Of a DNA stretch of 64,000 nucleotides, positions 60,838 through 64,000 are shown one piece after another (the stretch's first letter is position 1; each line of letters starts with the position of its first letter). The stretch covers positions 124,001-188,000 of the forward strand of contig NZ_FNVU01000002.1 in assembly GCF_900107965.1 (NCBI RefSeq). Direction: 5' to 3'. The notes under the pieces are model-generated. The model did not search any database and had not been told where the DNA came from. It saw only the letters and a program-made list of their open reading frames with translations. The DNA is from Actinacidiphila yanglinensis. Lineage in GTDB: Bacteria > Actinomycetota > Actinomycetes > Streptomycetales > Streptomycetaceae. Position numbers and translations under genes: made by a program.

Positions 60838-61713
60838 TCAGTTGAGCAGAGCCCGGGCGGCCCGCGCCTTGGACCGGATCGCCGCGGCAGTCTCGGGATC
60901 AAAAGAACCGATCACCTCGGCATACTCCTCCATCTCGGCCGCGCCCCCGAGGAAATCCCCCATCTGCACGAGGACCTGCGCCCGCTCGTAGCGCAACTTG
61001 GCCGGGTGGCGGGGGAGCAGGAGGGTCAGATCGAGGGTCCAGAGCTGGACGGCGAGGCGCTCCGGCCGGGGCGCGGCCCACGCCCTGATGTTGTTGAGGA
61101 CACGGCGGACGATGTCGAGGGTGTCGGCGGGCACCGGCGCGCCCGGCAGCCGCCCCGGGCCGCTGCCGGGCTGCGCGCCGCTGCCGGGGCCGGACATGAG
61201 GTGCTCGGCGTCCGGACCCGACAGCACCCGGCCCCCGTCGAAGGGGTCCACCAGGACGTACGGCGCCGGGTCGGCGCCGAACTCCCCGCCGTCCGCCTCG
61301 ACATCGCCGAGCGCCACCACGAAGTGCCCGGGCAGTCCCACGCCGTGCACCTTCGCCCCCGCGCGCCGGGCCACCTCGATCCACACCACCGACAGCAGGA
61401 TCGGCAGCCCGCGCCGGCGCCGCAGCACCTCCTGGAGCAGGGACGACGACAGCAGCCCGTAGTCCGCGGCGGTGCCGTGGAAGCCGTGCCCGGCGCCGAG
61501 CACCCGGCCCAGCGCCTGCGCCCACTCCAGCGCCGTCGTGGGCCCGTACGGGATCAGCCCGGCGAGCCGGTCCAGTTCGATCTGGGCGAGGTCCGCCACC
61601 GGGCCGTCCAGGGCCGGGTCCGCCTCCGCGCCGATCAGCAGGCACAGCTCCGCCAGGTCGGGCCGCTCCTCCCGGGCGGCCGCGGCGAACCGTTCACGCA
61701 CCGAGTCCGTCAT
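60838..61713 (-). CDS. SirB1-family protein (transglutaminase-like with TPR)
   Basis: 291 residues. Residues about 25-170 form a transglutaminase-like fold (SSSLLQEVLRRRRGLPILLSVVWIEVARRAG; LPGHFVVAL), and the C-terminal 100 are helical and TPR-like (LRYERAQVLVQMGDF). The canonical transglutaminase cysteine is not seen, as in many SirB1 proteins, so a non-enzymatic role is likely. ATG 61713 overlaps the upstream GNAT stop by 4 bp (ATGA). Confidence 0.82.
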   Translation of the reverse strand: MTDSVRERFAAAAREERPDLAELCLLIGAEADPALDGPVADLAQIELDRLAGLIPYGPTTALEWAQALGRVLGAGHGFHGTAADYGLLSSSLLQEVLRRRRGLPILLSVVWIEVARRAGAKVHGVGLPGHFVVALGDVEADGGEFGADPAPYVLVDPFDGGRVLSGPDAEHLMSGPGSGAQPGSGPGRLPGAPVPADTLDIVRRVLNNIRAWAAPRPERLAVQLWTLDLTLLLPRHPAKLRYERAQVLVQMGDFLGGAAEMEEYAEVIGSFDPETAAAIRSKARAARALLN

Positions 61714-62705
61714 GCCGGTGGACGCCGGTAGTGGTAGCCGTGGTGGTCGGTGAAGCCGAGCCGGTCGTAGAGCGCGCGGGCGGCGTCGTTGTCCGCCTCG
61801 ACCTGGAGGTACGCGGCGGTCGCGCCCTCGTCGTACGCCTGCCGGGCGAGCGCGCCCATCACGGCGGTGGCCAGGCCGCGCCGCCGCCGGTCGGGCCGGA
61901 CCTCGACCGCGCCGAACAGGGCCCACGGACCCTCGACCACGGCCCGCCCGATGGCGCCGGGTGCGGTGGCGAACCACACCGACGGCCCGCCCGCGACCAC
62001 CCTGAGCGCCGCTTCCGCGAGGTTCCCGGTGCGGTGGTAGGCGGCGAGCCACTCGGCGTCCGGTGTACGGGACAACTCCACGGTCAGGCCCGGTTCCACG
62101 GGCAGCGAGGTCAGCGGCGCCAGCGGCGCGGTGCGGATCAGGGTGTCCGCCTCCCGCACCCAGCCGAGCCGGTCCAGCTCCGCGGCGTACGGCGAGGAGT
62201 CCTGCACCTGGAGCCGGGGCACCAGCCCGCGCTCCTCGTACCACCGCGTGACGGCCGCCAGGGCCTGCTCGGTCGGTATCCCCGGGTCGCCCGACGGCAG
62301 CACCGAGTTGGCCCGGCGGGTGAAGCCTCCCGCCGCGCGCAGCACCCAGTCGCCGAGCGCCACCGACTCCGTCGCGGGCCAGGCGCGCGACGCCACGGCC
62401 TCCATCGCGTCCGCCGTCACCACCGGCACCTCCGGACCGCGCCGGCCGCGCCCGCGCCGCTCCGGAGCGGGCGGCACCACCTTCCCGGCCACCAGCACCT
62501 CCTCCTCGATCCGCACGCTCTCGCCGGTCCGCCGCGTGATGCAGACCACTCCGCTGTCCCAGGATGCGAGAACACCGACCGTATCGGTGAACGTAGGATG
62601 CCCGTCGGTGACCTCGACCAACTGCCGGACGGAGACGCGTTTTCCCACGTCAGAAGGGGTAATGCGGATTTCGAGCCGTCCTCCGGACGAGAAATCCCCG
62701 CGCAT
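61710..62705 (-). CDS. GNAT acetyltransferase with N-terminal SH3-like domain
   Basis: 331 residues. Residues 10-72 form a small beta-rich domain (VGKRVSVRQLVEVTDGHP). The rest is a GNAT fold whose acetyl-CoA loop is RRRRGLATAVMGAL (about 275-288), followed by NDAARALYDRLGF. The arrangement resembles mycobacterial Rv0428c-type proteins. GAGGGG precedes ATG 62705. It is co-translated with the SirB1-like gene and divergent from fdxA. The acceptor substrate is unknown. Confidence 0.85.
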   Translation of the reverse strand: MRGDFSSGGRLEIRITPSDVGKRVSVRQLVEVTDGHPTFTDTVGVLASWDSGVVCITRRTGESVRIEEEVLVAGKVVPPAPERRGRGRRGPEVPVVTADAMEAVASRAWPATESVALGDWVLRAAGGFTRRANSVLPSGDPGIPTEQALAAVTRWYEERGLVPRLQVQDSSPYAAELDRLGWVREADTLIRTAPLAPLTSLPVEPGLTVELSRTPDAEWLAAYHRTGNLAEAALRVVAGGPSVWFATAPGAIGRAVVEGPWALFGAVEVRPDRRRRGLATAVMGALARQAYDEGATAAYLQVEADNDAARALYDRLGFTDHHGYHYRRPPA

Positions 62706-62813
62706 GACTGCCCCTCCTGTTCGGAACGTGCCCCGGAACGGAGATACTAGGTGTGGGCATCGACGACGCCGCGCTCCCGCGCGAGATGAGCCCTACCGAG
62801 GAGGAACGACAGC

Positions 62814-63134
62814 GTGACCTACGTCATCGCGCAGCCTTGTGTCGACGTCAAGGACAAGGCGTGCATCGAAGAGTGCCCGGTCGACTGCATCTACGAGGGC
62901 TCCCGGTCCTTGTACATCCATCCGGACGAGTGTGTCGACTGCGGCGCGTGTGAGCCGGTCTGCCCGGTGGAGGCGATCTTCTACGAGGACGACACCCCGG
63001 AGGAGTGGAAGGACTACTACAAGGCCAACGTCGAGTTCTTCGACGAGCTCGGTTCGCCCGGCGGCGCCTCGAAGCTGGGCCTGATCGAGCGCGACCACCC
63101 CTTCATCGCAGAGCTGCCCCCGCAGAACCAGTGA
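62814..63134 (+). CDS. fdxA: 7Fe ferredoxin
   Basis: 106 residues with the FdxA cysteine pattern: C9, C17, C21, C25 and C40, C43, C46, C50. These would hold one 3Fe-4S and one 4Fe-4S cluster. It is a soluble electron carrier for oxidoreductases such as cytochromes P450. GTG 62814 is chosen because MTYVIAQPCVD is the normal FdxA start. Gene order fdxA-dapC is typical of actinobacteria. A strong terminator follows. Confidence 0.95.
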   Translation: MTYVIAQPCVDVKDKACIEECPVDCIYEGSRSLYIHPDECVDCGACEPVCPVEAIFYEDDTPEEWKDYYKANVEFFDELGSPGGASKLGLIERDHPFIAELPPQNQ

Positions 63135-63162
63135 CCCGGTGACAACCCGCCAGGGCTGACAC

Positions 63163-63213
63163 CGCCGGGCCCCGTACGGCAGCGCACCCGCGCCGCCGCT
63201 ACGGGGCCCGGCG
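63163..63213 (+). terminator. Terminator after fdxA
   Basis: Perfect 14-bp arms CGCCGGGCCCCGTA and TACGGGGCCCGGCG with a 23-nt loop, between fdxA and dapC. Confidence 0.75.
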
Positions 63214-63245
63214 TCTGTGCCGCCCGCCCGAACCACCCAGCGAGA

Positions 63246-64000
63246 GTGAGCACGTTGAGCATCTCCGCCCGTCTCCCGGTCTTCCCCTGGGACCGCCTGG
63301 AGCCGTACAAGGCCACGGCGGCCGCGCACCCCGACGGCGTGGTCGACCTGTCCGTGGGCACCCCGGTGGACCCGGTCCCCGACGCGATCCGGCAGGCCCT
63401 GACCGCCGCCTCGGACAGCCCCGGCTACCCGCTGACCTACGGCACCGCCGCCCTGCGCGAGGCGGCCGCGGGCTACCTGCGCGACTGGCACGGCGTGAGC
63501 GGGGCGCAGGCGGCGCACATCCTGCCGCTGATCGGTTCCAAGGAACTCGTCGGCTGGCTGCCCACGCTGCTGGACCTGCGCGAGGGCGACCACGTCGGCT
63601 TCCCGGCGCTCGCCTACCCGACCTACGAGATCGGCGCGCTCATCGCGCGGGCCGAGGCGGTCGGTTACGACGACCCGCTCACCGACCTGGACACGGCCCG
63701 CACCAAGCTGCTCTGGCTCAACAGCCCGTCCAACCCGACCGGCCGGGTACTGTCCGCCGCCGAGCTGCGCCGGATCGTGGTCTGGGCCCGCGAGCACGGC
63801 ATCCTCGTCGTCTCCGACGAGTGCTACATCGAACTCGGCTGGGAGGGCACCGAGCCGGTCTCGGTCCTGCACCCCGAGGTGTGCGGCGACAGCCACGAGG
63901 GCCTGGTCGCCGTCCACTCGCTGTCCAAGCGGTCCAACTTCGCCGGCTACCGGGGCGCGTTCCTGGCCGGGGACCCCGAGGTCGTCGCCGAACTCCTCGC
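63246..64000 (+). CDS. dapC: Succinyldiaminopimelate transaminase DapC (5' part)
   Basis: PLP-dependent class I/II aminotransferase that runs off the right edge after about 250 residues. DLSVGTPVDPVP, WLNSPSNPTGR and the PLP lysine K228 in HSLSKRSNFAGYRG are visible. DapC makes N-succinyl-LL-diaminopimelate, a precursor of lysine and of the LL-DAP in Streptomyces cell walls. GTG 63246 is used; TTG 63255 is an alternative and neither has a strong ribosome site. Confidence 0.92.
   Translation, partial: MSTLSISARLPVFPWDRLEPYKATAAAHPDGVVDLSVGTPVDPVPDAIRQALTAASDSPGYPLTYGTAALREAAAGYLRDWHGVSGAQAAHILPLIGSKELVGWLPTLLDLREGDHVGFPALAYPTYEIGALIARAEAVGYDDPLTDLDTARTKLLWLNSPSNPTGRVLSAAELRRIVVWAREHGILVVSDECYIELGWEGTEPVSVLHPEVCGDSHEGLVAVHSLSKRSNFAGYRGAFLAGDPEVVAELL

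Overview
The window is very GC-rich, almost fully coding DNA. It carries an actinobacterial gene set: mycothiol deacetylase MshB, 7Fe ferredoxin FdxA, PspA, SpoIIE-type phosphatases, GTG/TTG starts and a bldK-like oligopeptide permease next to typA and an Sdh operon. This content and order point to a Streptomyces-like member of the Streptomycetaceae. I saw no tRNA, rRNA, CRISPR, insertion sequence or prophage, so it reads as chromosomal core with lineage-specific duplications.

Layout. 1-6.3 kb: the tail of an unrecognised gene, a secreted alpha-amylase with a starch-binding domain, then a compact sugar-phosphate cluster (class II aldolase, CbbY-like HAD phosphatase, DhaL, DhaK). 6.4-12.6 kb: ferritin-like protein, NUDIX hydrolase, LysR regulator divergent from an SDR oxidoreductase, DinB-like protein, septum-formation-type membrane protein, GntR/UTRA regulator and a small SPOR-like protein. 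12.7-18.3 kb: two tandem PAS-GAF-SpoIIE phosphatases, each with a C-terminal anti-sigma-type ATPase domain. 18.3-21.4 kb: a TPM-domain membrane protein and PspA (envelope stress). 21.7-25.8 kb: succinate dehydrogenase (anchor, SdhA, SdhB) and a small conserved protein. 26.1-30 kb: an orphan peptide-binding lipoprotein and TypA.

30.4-48.5 kb is dominated by oligopeptide ABC transporters. Two tandem plus-strand operons (binding lipoprotein, two permeases, two ATPases; sets A and B) are clearly duplicates with stretches of perfect DNA identity. They meet a minus-strand operon tail to tail. That operon has the order permease, lipoprotein, permease, ATPase, ATPase, which matches bldKA-E, the Streptomyces locus needed for aerial mycelium formation. 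In all three operons a strong stem-loop separates the lipoprotein gene from the following permease gene, which would favour excess binding protein.

49-64 kb: an S9 prolyl oligopeptidase, small membrane proteins, MshB, a large Pro/Gly-rich VanW-like envelope protein, a divergent ABC exporter/sensor kinase and response regulator module around a palindromic operator candidate, a SirB1-like protein and a GNAT acetyltransferase, then FdxA and the start of DapC (lysine/peptidoglycan precursor synthesis). Several genes show a TANNNT box 6-7 nt before the start codon, which suggests leaderless mRNAs.
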